64,000 nt of DNA. Source: Haematobia irritans. Taxonomy: Eukaryota > Arthropoda > Insecta > Diptera > Muscidae. The position numbers and the translations under genes are program-made. Location: assembly GCF_050003625.1 (NCBI RefSeq), contig NC_134397.1, forward strand, positions 223,510,537 through 223,574,536. The letters run 5' to 3'. Below are positions 34,401-48,254 of the stretch, one piece after another. A model generated the notes under the pieces. That model did not search any database. It was not told where the DNA came from and saw only the letters and a list, made by a program, of their open reading frames with translations. The number at the start of each line of letters is the position of its first letter. The stretch's first letter is position 1.

Positions 34401-37400
34401 TTTTCATATAAAAATTTCAATTTTTTCAGGATTTGGATGGAATTTTCGATTTTTTGGGGGTGGCCATGAATTAAGCTCCTTTTCGCTGTAGGACCCATAG
34501 TTTAGGAGATATGAGCAAAACAAGTTTTTTATAAAAAATTTTAAATTTTTTCAGGATTTGGATGGACTTTTCTATTTTTTTGTGGTGGTCATGAATTAAG
34601 CTCCTTTTCGCTGTAGGACGCATAGTTTAGGAGATATGAGCAAAACAAGTTTTTCATATAAAAATTTCATTTTTTCCGGGATTTGGATGGAATTTTCGAT
34701 TTTTTGGGGGTGGTCATGAATTAAGCTCCTTTTCGCTCTAGGACGCATAGTTTAGGAGATATGAGCAAAACAAGTTTTTCATATAAAAATTTCAATTTTT
34801 TCAGGATTTGGATGGAATTTTCGATTTTTTGGGGGTGGTCATGAATTAAGTTCCTTTTCGCTGTAGGACGCATAGTTTAGGAGATATGAGCAAAACAAGT
34901 TTTTCATATAAAAATTTCAATTTTTTCCAGGATTTGGATGGAATTTTCGCTTTTTTGGTGGTGGTCATGAAATAAGCTCCTTTTCGCTCTAGGACGCATA
35001 GTTTAGGAGATATGAGCAAAACAAGTTTTTCATATAAAAATTTCAATTTTTTCAGGATTTGGATGGAATTTTCGATTTTTTGGGGGTGGTCATGAATTAA
35101 GCTCCTTTTCGCTCTAGGACGCATAGTTTAGGATATATGAGCAAAACAAGTTTTTTATAAAAAATTTTAAATTTTTTCAGGATTTGGATGGAATTTTCGC
35201 TTTTTTGGTGGTGGTCATGAAATAGGCTCCTTTTCGCTCTAGGACGCATAGTTTAGGAGATATGAGCAAAACAAGTTTTTCATATAAAAATTTCAATTTT
35301 TTTAGGATTTGGATGGAATTTTCGATTTTTTGGGGGTGGTCATGAATTAAGCTCCTTTTCGCTCTAGGACGCATAGTTTAGGAGATATGAGCAAAACAAG
35401 TTTTTTATAAAAAATTTTAAATTTTTTCAGGATTTGGATGGAATTTTCTATTTTTTTGTGGTGGTCATGAATTAAGCTCCTTTTCGCTGTAGGACGCATA
35501 GTTTAGGAGATATGAGCAAAACAAGTTTTTCATATAAAAATTTCATTTTTTCCAGGATTTGGATGGAATTTTCGATTTTTTGGGGGTGGTCATGAATTAA
35601 GCTCCTTTTCGCTCTAGGACGCATAGATTTTTTGGGGGTGGTCATGAATTAAGCTCCTTTTCGCTCTAGGACGCATAGTTTAGGAGATATGAGCAAAACA
35701 AGTTTTTCATATAAAAATTTCAATTTTTTCAGGATTTAGTTGGAATTTTCGATTTTTTGGTGGTGGTCATGAATTAAGCTCCTTTTCGCTGTAGGACGCA
35801 TAGTTTAGGAGATATGAGCAAAACAAGTTTTTCATATAAAAATTTCAATTTTTTCAGGATTTGGTTGGAATTTTCGATTTTTTGGGGGTGGTCATGAATT
35901 AAGCTCCTTTTCGCTCTAGGACGCATAGTTTAGGAGATATGAGCAAAACAAGTTTTTCATATAAAAATTTCAATTTTTTCAGGATTTGGATGGAATTTTC
36001 GATTTTTTGGGGGTGGTCATGAATTAAGCTCCTTTTCGCTCTAGGACGCATAGTTTAGGAGATATGAGCAAAACAAGTTTTTTATAAAAAATTTTAAATT
36101 TTTTCAGGATTTGGATGGAATTTTCTATTTTTTTGTGGTGGTCATGAATTAAGCTTCTTTTCGCTTTAGGACGCATAGTTTAGGAGATATGAGCAAAACA
36201 AGTTTTTCATATAAAAATTTCAATTTTTTCCAGGATTTGGATGGAATTTTCGCTTTTTTGGTGGTGGTCATGAATTAAGCTCCTTTTCGCTCTAGGACGC
36301 ATAGTTTAGGAGATATGAGCAAAACAAGTTTTTCATATAAAAATTTCAATTTTTTCAGGATTTGGATGGAATTTTCGATTTTTTGGGGGTGGTCATGAAT
36401 TAAGCTCCTTTTCGATCTAGGACGCATAGTTTACGAGATATGAGCAAAACAAGTTTTTTATAAAAAATTTTAAATTTTTTCAGGATTTGGATGGAATTTT
36501 CTATTTTTTTGTGGTGGTCATGAATTAAGCTTCTTTTCGCTTTAGGACGCATAGTTTAGGAGATATGAGCAAAACAAGTTTTTCATATAAAAATTTCAAT
36601 TTTTTCCAGGATTTGGATGGAATTTTCGCTTTTTTGGTGGTGGTCATGAATTAAGCTCCTTTTCGCTCTAGGACGCATAGTTTAGGAGATATGAGCAAAA
36701 CAAGTTTTTCATATAAAAATTTCATTTTTTCCAGGATTTGGATGGAATTTTCGATTTTTTGGGGGTGGTCATGAATTAAGCTCCTTTTCGCTCTAGGACG
36801 CATAGTTTAGGAGATATGAGCAAAACAAGTTTTTCATATAAAAGTTTCAATTTTTTCAGGATTTGGTTGGAATTTTCGATTTTTTGGGGGTGGTCATGAA
36901 TTAAGCTCCTTTTCGCTCTAGGACGCATAGTTTAGGAGATATGAGCAAAACAAGTTTTTCATATAAAAATTTCAATTTTTTCAGGATTTGGATGGAATTT
37001 TCGATTTTTTGGGGGTGGTCATGAATTAAGCTCCTTTTCGCTGTAGGACGCATAGTTTAGGAGATATGAGCAAAACAAGTTTTTCATATAAAAATTTCAA
37101 TTTTTTCAGGATTTGGTTGGAATTTTCGATTTTTTGGTGGTGGTCATGAATTAAGCTCCTTTTCGCTGTAGGACGCATAGTTTAGGAGATATGAGCAAAA
37201 CAAGTTTTTCATATAAAAATTTCAATTTTTTCAGGATTTGGTTGGAATTTTCGATTTTTTGGGGGTGGTCATGAATTAAGCTCCTTTTCGCTCTAGGACG
37301 CATAGTTTAGGAGATATGAGCAAAACAAGTTTTTCATATAAAAATTTCAATTTTTTCAGGATTTGGATGGAATTTTCGATTTTTTGGGGGTGGTCATGAA

Positions 37401-37599
37401 TTAAGCTCCTTTTCGCTCTAGGACGCATAGTTTAGGAGATATGAGCAAAACAAGTTTTTCATATAAAAATTTCAATTTTTCCAGGATTTGGATGGAATTT
37501 TCGCTTTTTTGGTGGTGGTCATGAATTAAGCTCCTTTTCGCTCTAGGACGCATAGTTTAGGAGATATGAGCAAAACAAGTTTTTTATAAAAAATTTTAA
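34401..37599 (+). repeat. Short higher-order repeats of two and three units
   Basis: GTGGTCATGAAATAAGCTCC at 34960-34979 recurs, with G for A in AAATAGG, at 35210-35229, an offset of 250 bp or two units. AAGCTTCTTTTCGCTTTAGG at 36151 recurs at 36527, an offset of 376 bp or three units plus one base; the repeated trimer is type C, D, A. The AAATAAG change removes the antisense TAA and lengthens the antisense frame here. Confidence 0.82.
35615..35645 (+). repeat. Truncated-unit junction
   Basis: TAGGACGCATAG runs directly into ATTTTTTGGGGGTGG, skipping the unit end and the next unit's left 49 bp. Shared bases at the join are minimal. No other copy was seen. Confidence 0.85.
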
Positions 37600-40430
37600 A
37601 TTTTTTCAGGATTTGGATGGAATTTTCTATTTTTTGTGGTGGTCATGAATTAAGCTCCTTTTCGCTGTAGGACGCATAGTCTAGGAGATATGAGCAAAAC
37701 AAGTTTTTCATATAAAAATTTCATTTTTTCCAGGATTTGGATGGAATTTTCGATTTTTTGGGGGTGGTCATGAATTAAGCTCCTTTTCGCTCTAGGACGC
37801 ATAGTTTAGGAGATATGAGCAAAACAAGTTTTTCATATAAAAATTTCAATTTTTTCAGGATTTGGATGGAATTTTCGATTTTTTGGGGGTGGTCATGAAT
37901 TAAGCTCCTTTTCGCTGTAGGACGCATAGTTTAGGAGATATGAGCAAAACAAGTTTTTCATATAAAAATTTCAATTTTTTCAGGATTTGGTTGGAATTTT
38001 CGATTTTTTGGGGGTGGTCATGAATTAAGCTCCTTTTCGCTCTAGGACGCATAGTTTAGGAGATATGAGCAAAACAAGTTTTTCATATAAAAATTTCAAT
38101 TTTTTCAGGATTTGGATGGATTTTTCGATTTTTTGGGGGTGGTCATGAATTAAGCTCCTTTTCGCTCTAGGACGCATAGTTTAGGAGATATGAGCAAAAC
38201 AAGTTTTTCATATAAAAATTTCAATTTTTTCAGGATTTGGTTGGAATTTTCGATTTTTTGGTGGTGGTCATGAATTAAGCTCCTTTTCGCTCTAGGACGC
38301 ATAGTATAGGAGATATGAGCAAAACAAGTTTTTCATATAAAAATTTAAATTTTTTCAGGATTTGGATGGAATTTTCGATTTTTTGGGGATGGCCATGAAT
38401 TAAGCTCCTTTTCGCTGTAGGACCCATAGTTTAGGAGATATGAGCGAAACAAGTTTTTCATATAAAAATTTCAATTTTTTCAGGATTTGGTTGGAATTTT
38501 CGATTTTTTGGGGGTGGTCATGAATTAAGCTCCTTTTCGCTGTAGGACGCATAGCTTAGGAGATATGAGCGAAACAAGTTTTTCATATAAAAATTTCAAT
38601 TTTTTCAGGATTTGGTTGGAATTTTCGATTTTTTGGGGGTGGTCATGAATTAAGCTCCTTTTCGCTGTAGGACGCATAGTTTAGGAGATATGAGCAAAAC
38701 AAGTTTTTCATATAAAAATTTCAATTTTTTCAGGATTTGGTTGGAATTTTCGATTTTTTGGGGGTGGTCATGAAGCTCCTTTTCGCTCTAGGACGCATAG
38801 TTTAGGAGATATGAGCAAAACAAGTTTTTCATATAAAAATTTCAATTTTTTCAGGATTTGGATGGAATTTTCGATTTTTTGGGGGTGGTCATGAATTAAG
38901 CTCCTTTTCGCTCTAGGACGCATAGTTTAGGAGATATGAGCAAAACAAGTTTTTCATATAAAAATTTCAATTTTTTCAGGATTTGGTTGGAATTTTCGAT
39001 TTTTTGGTGGTGGTCATGAATTAAGCTCCTTTTCGCTCTAGGACGCATAGTTTAGGAGATATGAGCAAAACAAGTTTTTTATAAAAAATTTTAAATTTTT
39101 TCAGGATTTGGATGGAATTTTCGATTTTTTTGGGGTGGCCATGAATTAAGCTCCTTTTCGCTCTAGGACCCATAGTTTAGGAGATATGAGCAAAACAAGT
39201 TTTTCATATAAAAATTTCAATTTTTTCAGGATTTGGATGGAATTTTCGATTTTTTGGGGGTGGTCATGAATTAAGCTCCTTTTCGCTGTAGGACGCATAG
39301 TTTAGGAGATATGAGCAAAACAAGTTTTTCATATAAAAATTTCAATTTTTTCAGGGTTTGGTTGGAATTTTCGATTTTTTGGGGGTGGTCATGAATTAAG
39401 CTCCTTTTCGCTCTAGGACGCATAGTTTAGGAGATATGAGCAAAACAAGTTTTTCATATAAAAATTTCAATTTTTTCAGGATTTGGTTGGAATTTTCGAT
39501 TTTTTGGGGGTGGTCATGAATTAAGCTCCTTTTCGCTCTAGGACGCATAGTTTAGGAGATATGAGCAAAACAAGTTTTTCATATAAAAATTTCAATTTTT
39601 TCAGGATTTGGATGGAATTTTCGATTTTTTGGGGGTGGTCATGAATTAAGCTCCTTTTCGCTGTAGGACGCATAGTTTAGGAGATATGAGCAAAACAAGT
39701 TTTTCATATAAAAATTTCAATTTTTTCCAGGATTTGGATGGAATTTTCGCTTTTTTGGTGGTGGTCATGAATTAAGCTCCTTTTCGCTCTAGGACGCATA
39801 GTCTAGGAGATATGAGCAAAACAAGTTTTTCATATAAAAATTTCATTTTTTCCAGGATTTGGATGGAATTTTCGATTTTTTGGGGGTGGTCATGAATTAA
39901 GCTCCTTTTCGCTCTAGGACGCATAGTTTAGGAGATATGAGCGAAACTAGTTTTTCATATAAAAATTTCAATTTTTTCAGGATTTGGATGGAATTTTCGA
40001 TTTTTTGGGGGTGGTCATGAATTAAGCTCCTTTTCGCTGTAGGACGCATAGTTTAGGAGATATGAGCAAAACAAGTTTTTCATATAAAAATTTCAATTTT
40101 TTCAGGATTTGGTTGGAATTTTCGATTTTTTGGGGGTGGTCATGAATTAAGCTCCTTTTCGCTCTAGGACGCATAGTTTAGGAGATATGAGCAAAACAAG
40201 TTTTTCATATAAAAATTTCAATTTTTTCAGGATTTGGATGGATTTTTCGATTTTTTGGGGGTGGTCATGAATTAAGCTCCTTTTCGCTCTAGGACGCATA
40301 GTTTAGGAGATATGAGCAAAACAAGTTTTTCATATAAAAATTTCAATTTTTTCAGGATTTGGTTGGAATTTTCGATTTTTTGGTGGTGGTCATGAATTAA
40401 GCTCCTTTTCGCTGTAGGACGCATAGTTTA
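37600..40430 (+). repeat. 2122-bp segmental duplication
   Basis: GTCTAGGAG at 37679 recurs at 39801, and GGATGGATTTTTCG near 38115 recurs near 40237, both at 2122 bp (17 units minus 3). The matched block is about 0.7 kb: E, A, B, then the GGATTTTTCG unit. The material between includes GAGCGAAAC variants (38442, 38567) and another CATGAAGCTCC unit (38770), which lack partners at this offset. Confidence 0.8.
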
Positions 40431-43100
40431 GGAGATATGAGCAAAACAAGTTTTTCATATAAAAATTTCAATTTTTTCAGGATTTGGATGGAATTTTCGA
40501 TTTTTTGGGGGTGGTCATGAATTAAGCTCCTTTTCGCTCTAGGACGCATAGTTTAGGAGATATGAGCAAAACAAGTTTTTTATAAAAAATTTTAAATTTT
40601 TTCAGGATTTGGATGGAATTTTCTATTTTTTTTTGTGGTGGTCATGAATTATGCTCCTTTTCGCTCTAGGACGCATAGTTTAGGAGATATGAGCAAAACA
40701 AGTTTTTCATATAAAAATTTCATTTTTTCCAGGGTTTGGATGGAATTTTCGATTTTTTGGGGGTGGTCATGAATTAAGCTCCTTTTCGCTGTAGGACGCA
40801 TAGTTTAGGAGATATGAGCAAAACAAGTTTTTCATATAAAAATTTCAATTTTTTCAGGATTTGGTTGGAATTTTCGATTTTTTGGGGGTGGTCATGAATT
40901 AAGCTCCTTTTCGCTGTAGGACGCATAGTTTAGGAGATATGAGCAAAACAAGTTTTTCATATAAAAATTTCAATTTTTTCAGGATTTGGTTGGAATTTTC
41001 GATTTTTTGGTGGTGGTCATGAATTAAGCTCCTTTTCGCTCTAGGACGCATAGTTTAGGAGATATGAGCAAAACAAGTTTTTCATATAAAAATTTCAATT
41101 TTTTCAGGATTTGGATGGAATTTTCGATTTTTTGGGGGTGGCCATGAATTAAGCTCTTTTTCGCTGTAGGACGCATAGTTTAGGAGATATGAGCAAAACA
41201 AGTTTTTTATAAAAAATTTTAAATTTTTTCAGGATTTGGATGGAATTTTCTATTTTTTTGTGGTGGTCATGAATTAAGCTCCTTTTCGCTTTAGGACGCA
41301 TAGTTTAGGAGATATGAGCAAAACAAGTTTTTCATATAAAAATTTCAATTTTTTCCAGGATTTGGATGGAATCTTCGCTTTTTTGGTGGTGGTCATGAAT
41401 TAAGCTCCTTTTCGCTCTAGGACGCATAGTTTAGGAGATATGAGCAAAACAAGTTTTTCATATAAAAATTTCAATTTTTTCAGGTTTTGGGTGGAATTTT
41501 CGATTTTTTGGTGGTGGTCATGAATTAAGCTCCTTTTCGCTCTAGGACGCATAGTTTAGGAGATATGAGCAAAACAAGTTTTTTATAAAAAATTTTAAAT
41601 TTTTTCAGGATTTGGATGGAATTTTCTATTTTTTTGTGGTGGTCATGAATTAAGCTCCTTTTCGCTGTAGGACGCATAGTTTAGGAGATATGAGCAAAAC
41701 AAGTTTTTCATATAAAAATTTCATTTTTTCCAGGATTTGGATGGAATTTTCGATTTTTTGGGGGTGGTCATGAATTAAGCTCCTTTTCGCTCTAGGACGC
41801 ATAGTTTAGGAGATATGAGCAAAACAAGTTTTTTATAAAAAATTTTAAATTTTTTCAGGATTTGGATGGAATTTTCTATTTTTTTTGTGGTGGTCATGAA
41901 TTAAGCTCCTTTTCGCTGTAGGACGCATAGTTTAGGAGATATGAGCAAAACAAGTTTTTCATATAAAAATTTCAATTTTTTCAGGATTTGGATGGAATTT
42001 TCGATTTTTTGGGGGTGGCCATGAGTTAAGCTCCTTTTCGCTGTAGGACCCATAGCTTAGGAGATATGAGCAAAACAAGTTTTTCATATAAAAATTTCAA
42101 TTTTTTCAGGATTTGGATGGAATTTTCGATTTTTTGGGGGTGGTCATGAATTAAGCTCCTTTTCGCTCTAGGACGCATAGTTTAGGAGATATGAGCAAAA
42201 CAAGTTTTTTATAAAAAATTTTAAATTTTTTCAGGATTTGGATGGAATTTTCTATTTTTTTGTGGTGGTCATGAATTAAGCTTCTTTTCGCTTTAGGACG
42301 CATAGTTTAGGAGATATGAGCAAAACAAGTTTTTCATATAAAAATTTCAATTTTTTCCAGGATTTGGATGGAATTTTCGCTTTTTTGGTGGTGGTCATGA
42401 ATTAAGCTCCTTTTCGCTGTAGGACGCATAGTTTAGGAGATATGAGCAAAACAAGTTTTTCATATAAAAATTTCAATTTTTTCAGGATTTGGTTGGAATT
42501 TTCGATTTTTTGGGGGTGGTCATGAATTAAGCTCCTTTTCGCTCTAGGACGCATAGTTTAGGAGATATGAGCAAAACAAGTTTTTTATAAAAAATTTTAA
42601 ATTTTTTCAGGATTTGGTTGGAATTTTCGATTTTTTGGGGGTGGTCATGAATTAAGCTCCTTTTCGCTCTAGGACGCATAGTTTAGGAGATATGAGCAAA
42701 ACAAGTTTTTCATATAAAAATTTCAATTTTTTCAGGATTTGGATGGAATTTTCGATTTTTTGGGGGTGGTCATGAATTAAGCTCCTTTTCGCTCTAGGAC
42801 GCATAGTTTAGGAGATATGAGCAAAACAAGTTTTTCATATAAAAATTTCAATTTTTTCAGGATTTGGATGGAATTTTCGATTTTTTGGGGGTGGTCATGA
42901 ATTAAGCTCCTTTTCGCTCTAGGACGCATAGTTTAGGAGATATGAGCAAAACAAGTTTTTTATATAAAAATTTCAATTTTTTCAGGATTTGGATGGAATT
43001 TTCGATTTTTTGGGGGTGGTCATGAATTAAGCTCCTTTTCGCTCTAGGACGCATAGTTTAGGAGATATGAGCAAAACAAGTTTTTTATAAAAAATTTTAA
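40431..43100 (+). repeat. Type C-rich segment
   Basis: Type C units, or C left parts, begin near 40577, 41211, 41580, 41830, 42205, 42579 and 43080, about one in three units. The T run after TTCTA varies from seven to nine. The unit at 42579 has a C left part with a type B right part, showing exchange within the unit. Satellite only. Confidence 0.78.
42205..42455 (+). repeat. Example of the C-D unit pair
   Basis: 42205-42329 is a 125-bp type C unit ending in CGCTTTAGG; 42330-42455 is a 126-bp type D unit with TTTTTTCCAGG and CGCTTTTTTGGTGGTGG. This adjacency recurs near 14941, 17691, 21932, 25311, 36091, 36467, 41211, 44211, 46981 and 56211, so the pair behaves as one higher-order unit that was copied as a block. 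Confidence 0.85.
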
Positions 43101-44932
43101 ATTTTTTCAGGATTTGGATGGAATTTTCTATTTTTTTGTGGTGGTCATGAATTAAGCTCCTTTTCGCTCTAGGACGCATAGTTTAGGAGATATGAGCAAA
43201 ACAAGTTTTTCATATAAAAATTTCATTTTTTCCAGGATTTGGATGGAATTTTCGATTTTTTGGGGGTGGTCATGAATTAAGCTCCTTTTCGCTCTAGGAC
43301 GCATAGTTTAGGAGATATGAGCAAAACAAGTTTTTCATATAAAAATTTCAATTTTTTCAGGATTTGGATGGAATTTTCGATTTTTTGGTGGTGGTCATGA
43401 ATTAAGCTCCTTTTCGCTCTAGGACGCATAGTTTAGGAGATATGAGCAAAACAAGTTTTTTATAAAAAATTTTAAATTTTTTCAGGATTTGGATGGAATT
43501 TTCTATTTTTTTTGTGGTGGTCATGAATTAAGCTCCTTTTCGCTGTAGGACGCATAGTTTAGGAGATATGAGCAAAACAAGTTTTTCATATAAAAATTTC
43601 ATTTTTTCCAGGATTTGGATGGAATTTTCGATTTTTTGGGGGTGGTCATGAATTAAGCTCCTTTTCGCTCTAGGACGCATAGTTTAGGAGATATGAGCAA
43701 AACAAGTTTTTCATATAAAAATTTCAATTTTTTCAGGATTTGGATGGAATTTTCGATTTTTTGGTGGTGGTCATGAATTAAGCTCCTTTTCGCTCTAGGA
43801 CGCATAGTTTAGGAGATATGAGCAAAACAAGTTTTTCATATAAAAATTTCATTTTTTCCAGGATTTGGATGGAATTTTCGATTTTTTGGGGGTGGCCATG
43901 AATTAAGCTCCTTTTCGCTGTAGGACCCATAGTTTAGGAGATATGAGCAAAACAAGTTTTTCATATAAAAATTTCAATTTTTTCAGGATTTGGTTGGAAT
44001 TTTCGATTTTTTGGGGGTGGTCATGAATTAAGCTCCTTTTCGCTCTAGGACGCAAAGTTTAGGAGATATGAGCAAAACAAGTTTTTCATATAAAAATTTC
44101 AATTTTTTCAGGATTTGGATGGAATTTTCGATTTTTTGGGGGTGGTCATGAATTAAGCTCCTTTTCGCTCTAGGACGCATAGTTTAGGAGATATGAGCAA
44201 AACAAGTTTTTTATAAAAAATTTTAAATTTTTTCAGGATTTGGATGGAATTTTCTATTTTTTTGTGGTGGTCATGAATTAAGCTCCTTTTCGCTTTAGGA
44301 CGCATAGTTTAGGAGATATGAGCAAAACAAGTTTTTCATATAAAAATTTCAATTTTTTCCAGGATTTGGATGGAATTTTCGCTTTTTTGATGGTGGTCAT
44401 GAATTAAGCTCCTTTTCGCTCTAGGACGCATAGTTTAGGAGATATGAGCAAAACAAGTTTTTCATATAAAAATTTCAATTTTTTCAGGATTTGGATGGAA
44501 TTTTCGATTTTTTGGGGGTGGTCATGAATTAAGCTCCTTTTCGCTCTAGGACGCATAGTTTAGGAGATATGAGCAAAACAAGTTTTTTATAAAAAATTTT
44601 AAATTTTTTCAGGATTTGGATGGAATTTTCTATTTTTTTGTGGTGGTCATGAATTAAGCTCCTTTTCGCTGTAGGACGCATAGTTTAGGAGATATGAGCA
44701 AAACAAGTTTTTCATATAAAAATTTTATTTTTTCCAGGATTTGGATGGAATTTTCGATTTTTTGGGAGTGGTCATGAATTAAGCTCCTTTTCGCTTTAGG
44801 ACGCATAGTTTAGGAGATATGAGCAAAACAAGTTTTTCATATAAAAATTTCAATTTTTTCAGGATTTGGATGGAATTTTCGATTTTTTGGGGGTGGTCAT
44901 GAATTAAGCTCCTTTTCGCTGTAGGACGCATA

Positions 44933-44972
44933 GTTTAGGAGATATGAGCAAAGTTTAGGAGATATGAGCAAA
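44933..44972 (+). repeat. 20-bp tandem duplication inside a unit
   Basis: The 20-mer GTTTAGGAGATATGAGCAAA occurs twice in direct succession before ACAAG. The break sits at the dyad's left arm. Its counterpart at 47707-47746 arose through the 2774-bp duplication. Confidence 0.92.
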
Positions 44973-47706
44973 ACAAGTTTTTCATATAAAAATTTCAATT
45001 TTTTCCAGGATTTGGATGGAATTTTCGCTTTTTTGGTGGTGGTCATGAATTAAGCTCCTTTTCGCTCTAGGACGCATAGTTTAGGAGATATGAGCAAAAC
45101 AAGTTTTTCATATAAAAATTTCAATTTTTTCAGGATTTGGATGGAATTTTCGATTTTTTGGGGGTGGTCATGAATTAAGCTCCTTTTCGCTCTAGGACGC
45201 ATAGTTTAGGAGATATGAGCAAAACAAGTTTTTTATAAAAAATTTTAAATTTTTTCAGGATTTGGATGGAATTTTCTATTTTTTTGTGGTGGTCATGAAT
45301 TAAGCTCCTTTTCGCTGTAGGACGCATAGTTTAGGAGATATGAGCAAAACAAGTTTTTCATATAAAAATTTTATTTTTTCCAGGATTTGGATGGAATTTT
45401 CGATTTTTTGGGAGTGGTCATGAATTAAGCTCCTTTTCGCTTTAGGACGCATAGTTTAGGAGATATGAGCAAAACAAGTTTTTTATAAAAAATTTTAAAT
45501 TTTTTCAGGATTTGGATGGAATTTTCAATTTTTTTGTGGTGGTCATGAATTAAGCTCCTTTTCGCTCTAGGACGCATAGTTTAGGAGATATGAGCAAAAC
45601 AAGTTTTTCATATAAAAATTTCATTTTTTCCAGGATTTGGATGGAATTTTCGATTTTTTGGGGGTGGTCATGAATTAAGCTCCTTTTCGCTCTAGGACGC
45701 ATAGTTTAGGAGATATGAGCAAAACAAGTTTTTCATATAAAAATTTCAATTTTTTCAGGATTTGGATGGAATTTTCGATTTTTTGGGGGTGGTCATGAAT
45801 TAAGCTCCTTTTCGCTCTAGGACGCATAGTTTAGGAGATATGAGCAAAACAAGTTTTTTATAAAAAATTTTAAATTTTTTCAGGATTTGGATGGAATTTT
45901 CTATTTTTTTTTGTGGTGGTCATGAATTAAGCTCCTTTTCGCTGTAGGACGCATAGTTTAGGAGATATGAGCAAAACAAGTTTTTCATATAAAAATTTCA
46001 TTTTTTCCAGGATTTGGATGGAATTTTCGATTTTTTGGGGGTGGTCATGAATTAAGCTCCTTTTCGCTCTAGGACGCATAGTTTAGGAGATATGAGCAAA
46101 ACAAGTTTTTCATATAAAAATTTCAATTTTTTCAGGATTTGGATGGAATTTTCGATTTTTTGGTGGTGGTCATGAATTAAGCTCCTTTTCGCTCTAGGAC
46201 GCATAGTTTAGGAGATATGAGCAAAACAAGTTTTTCATATAAAAATTTCATTTTTTCCAGGATTTGGATGGAATTTTCGATTTTTTGGGGGTGGCCATGA
46301 ATTAAGCTCCTTTTCGCTGTAGGACCCATAGTTTAGGAGATATGAGCAAAACAAGTTTTTCATATAAAAATTTCAATTTTTTCAGGATTTGGATGGAATT
46401 TTCGATTTTTTGGGGGTGGTCATGAATGAAGCTCCTTTTCGCTGTAGGACGCATAGTTTAGGAGATATGAGCAAAACAAGTTTTTCATATAAAAATTTCA
46501 ATTTTTTCAGGATTTGGTTGGAATTCTCGATTTTTTGGGGTTGGTCATGAATTAAGCTCCTTTTCGCTCTAGGACGCATAGTTTAGGAGATATGAGCAAA
46601 ACAAGTTTTTCATATAAAAATTACATTTTTTTCAGGATTTGGTTGGAATTTTCGATTTTTTGGGGGTGGTCATGAATTAAGCTCCTTTTCGCTCTAGGAC
46701 GCATAGTTTAGGAGATATGAGCAAAACAAGTTTTTCATATAAAAATTTCAATTTTTTCAGGATTTGGATGGAATTTTCGATTTTTTGGTGGTGGTCATGA
46801 ATTAAGCTCCCTTTCGCTGTAGGACGCATAGTTTAGGAGATATGAGCAAAACAAGTTTTTCATATAAAAATTTCAATTTTTTCAGGATTTGGATGGAATT
46901 TTCGATTTTTTGGGGGTGGTCATGAATTAAGCTCCTTTTCGCTCTAGGACGCATAGTTTAGGAGATATGAGCAAAACAAGTTTTTTATAAAAAATTTTAA
47001 ATTTTTTCAGGATTTGGATGGAATTTTCTATTTTTTTGTGGTGGTCATGAATTAAGCTCCTTTTCGCTTTAGCACGCATAGTTTAGGAGATATGAGCAAA
47101 ACAAGTTTTTCATATAAAAATTTCAATTTTTTCCAGGATTTGGATGGAATTTTCGCTTTTTTGGTGGTGGTCATGAATTAAGCTCCTTTTCGCTCTAGGA
47201 CGCATAGTTTAGGAGATATGAGCAAAACAAGTTTTTCATATAAAAATTTCAATTTTTTCAGGATTTGGATGGAATTTTCGATTTTTTGGGGGTGGTCATG
47301 AATTAAGCTCCTTTTCGCTCTAGGACGCATAGTTTAGGAGATATGAGCAAAACAAGTTTTTTATAAAAAATTTTAAATTTTTTCAGGATTTGGATGGAAT
47401 TTTCTATTTTTTTGTGGTGGTCATGAATTAAGCTCCTTTTCGCTGTAGGACGCATAGTTTAGGAGATATGAGCAAAACAAGTTTTTCATATAAAAATTTT
47501 ATTTTTTCCAGGATTTGGATGGAATTTTCGATTTTTTGGGAGTGGTCATGAATTAAGCTCCTTTTCGCTTTAGGACGCATAGTTTAGGAGATATGAGCAA
47601 AACAAGTTTTTCATATAAAAATTTCAATTTTTTCAGGATTTGGATGGAATTTTCGATTTTTTGGGGGTGGTCATGAATTAAGCTCCTTTTCGCTGTAGGA
47701 CGCATA

Positions 47707-47746
47707 GTTTAGGAGATATGAGCAAAGTTTAGGAGATATGAGCAAA
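47707..47746 (+). repeat. 20-bp tandem duplication, second copy
   Basis: Same 20-mer twice in succession, 2774 bp from the first. The following unit has TTTTTTTCAGG where the first copy has TTTTTTCCAGG. Confidence 0.92.
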
Positions 47747-48254
47747 ACAAGTTTTTCATATAAAAATTTCAATTTTTTTCAGGATTTGGATGGAATTTTC
47801 GCTTTTTTGGTGGTGGTCATGAATTAAGCTCCTTTTCGCTCTAGGACGCATAGTTTAGGAGATATGAGCAAAACAAGTTTTTCATATAAAAATTTCAATT
47901 TTTTCAGGATTTGGATGGAATTTTCGATTTTTTGGGGGTGGTCATGAATTAAGCTCCTTTTCGCTCTAGGACGCATAGTTTAGGAGATATGAGCAAAACA
48001 AGTTTTTTATAAAAAATTTTAAATTTTTTCAGGATTTGGATGGAATTTTCTATTTTTTTGTGGTGGTCATGAATTAAGCTCCTTTTCGCTGTAGGACGCA
48101 TAGTTTAGGAGATATGAGCAAAACAAGTTTTTCATATAAAAATTTTATTTTTTCCAGGATTTGGATGGAATTTTCGATTTTTTGGGAGTGGTGATGAATT
48201 AAGCTCCTTTTCGCTTTAGGACGCATAGTTTAGGAGATATGAGCAAAACAAGTT

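Larger units (their letters stand above)
43100..48254 (+). repeat. Nested 2774-, 2399- and 646-bp duplications
   Basis: About 44.06-45.48 kb matches 46.83-48.25 kb at an offset of 2774. Markers are a 20-bp tandem duplication (44933/47707) and TTTGGGAGTGG followed by CGCTTTAGG (44761/47535 and 45407/48181). Within each copy the GGGAGTGG unit occurs twice, 646 bp apart. In addition, about 43.14-43.97 kb matches 45.54-46.37 kb at 2399, anchored by GGCCATG with GACCCAT after CCAGG (43892/46291). The difference between 2774 and 2399 is 375 bp, three units. Confidence 0.83.
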
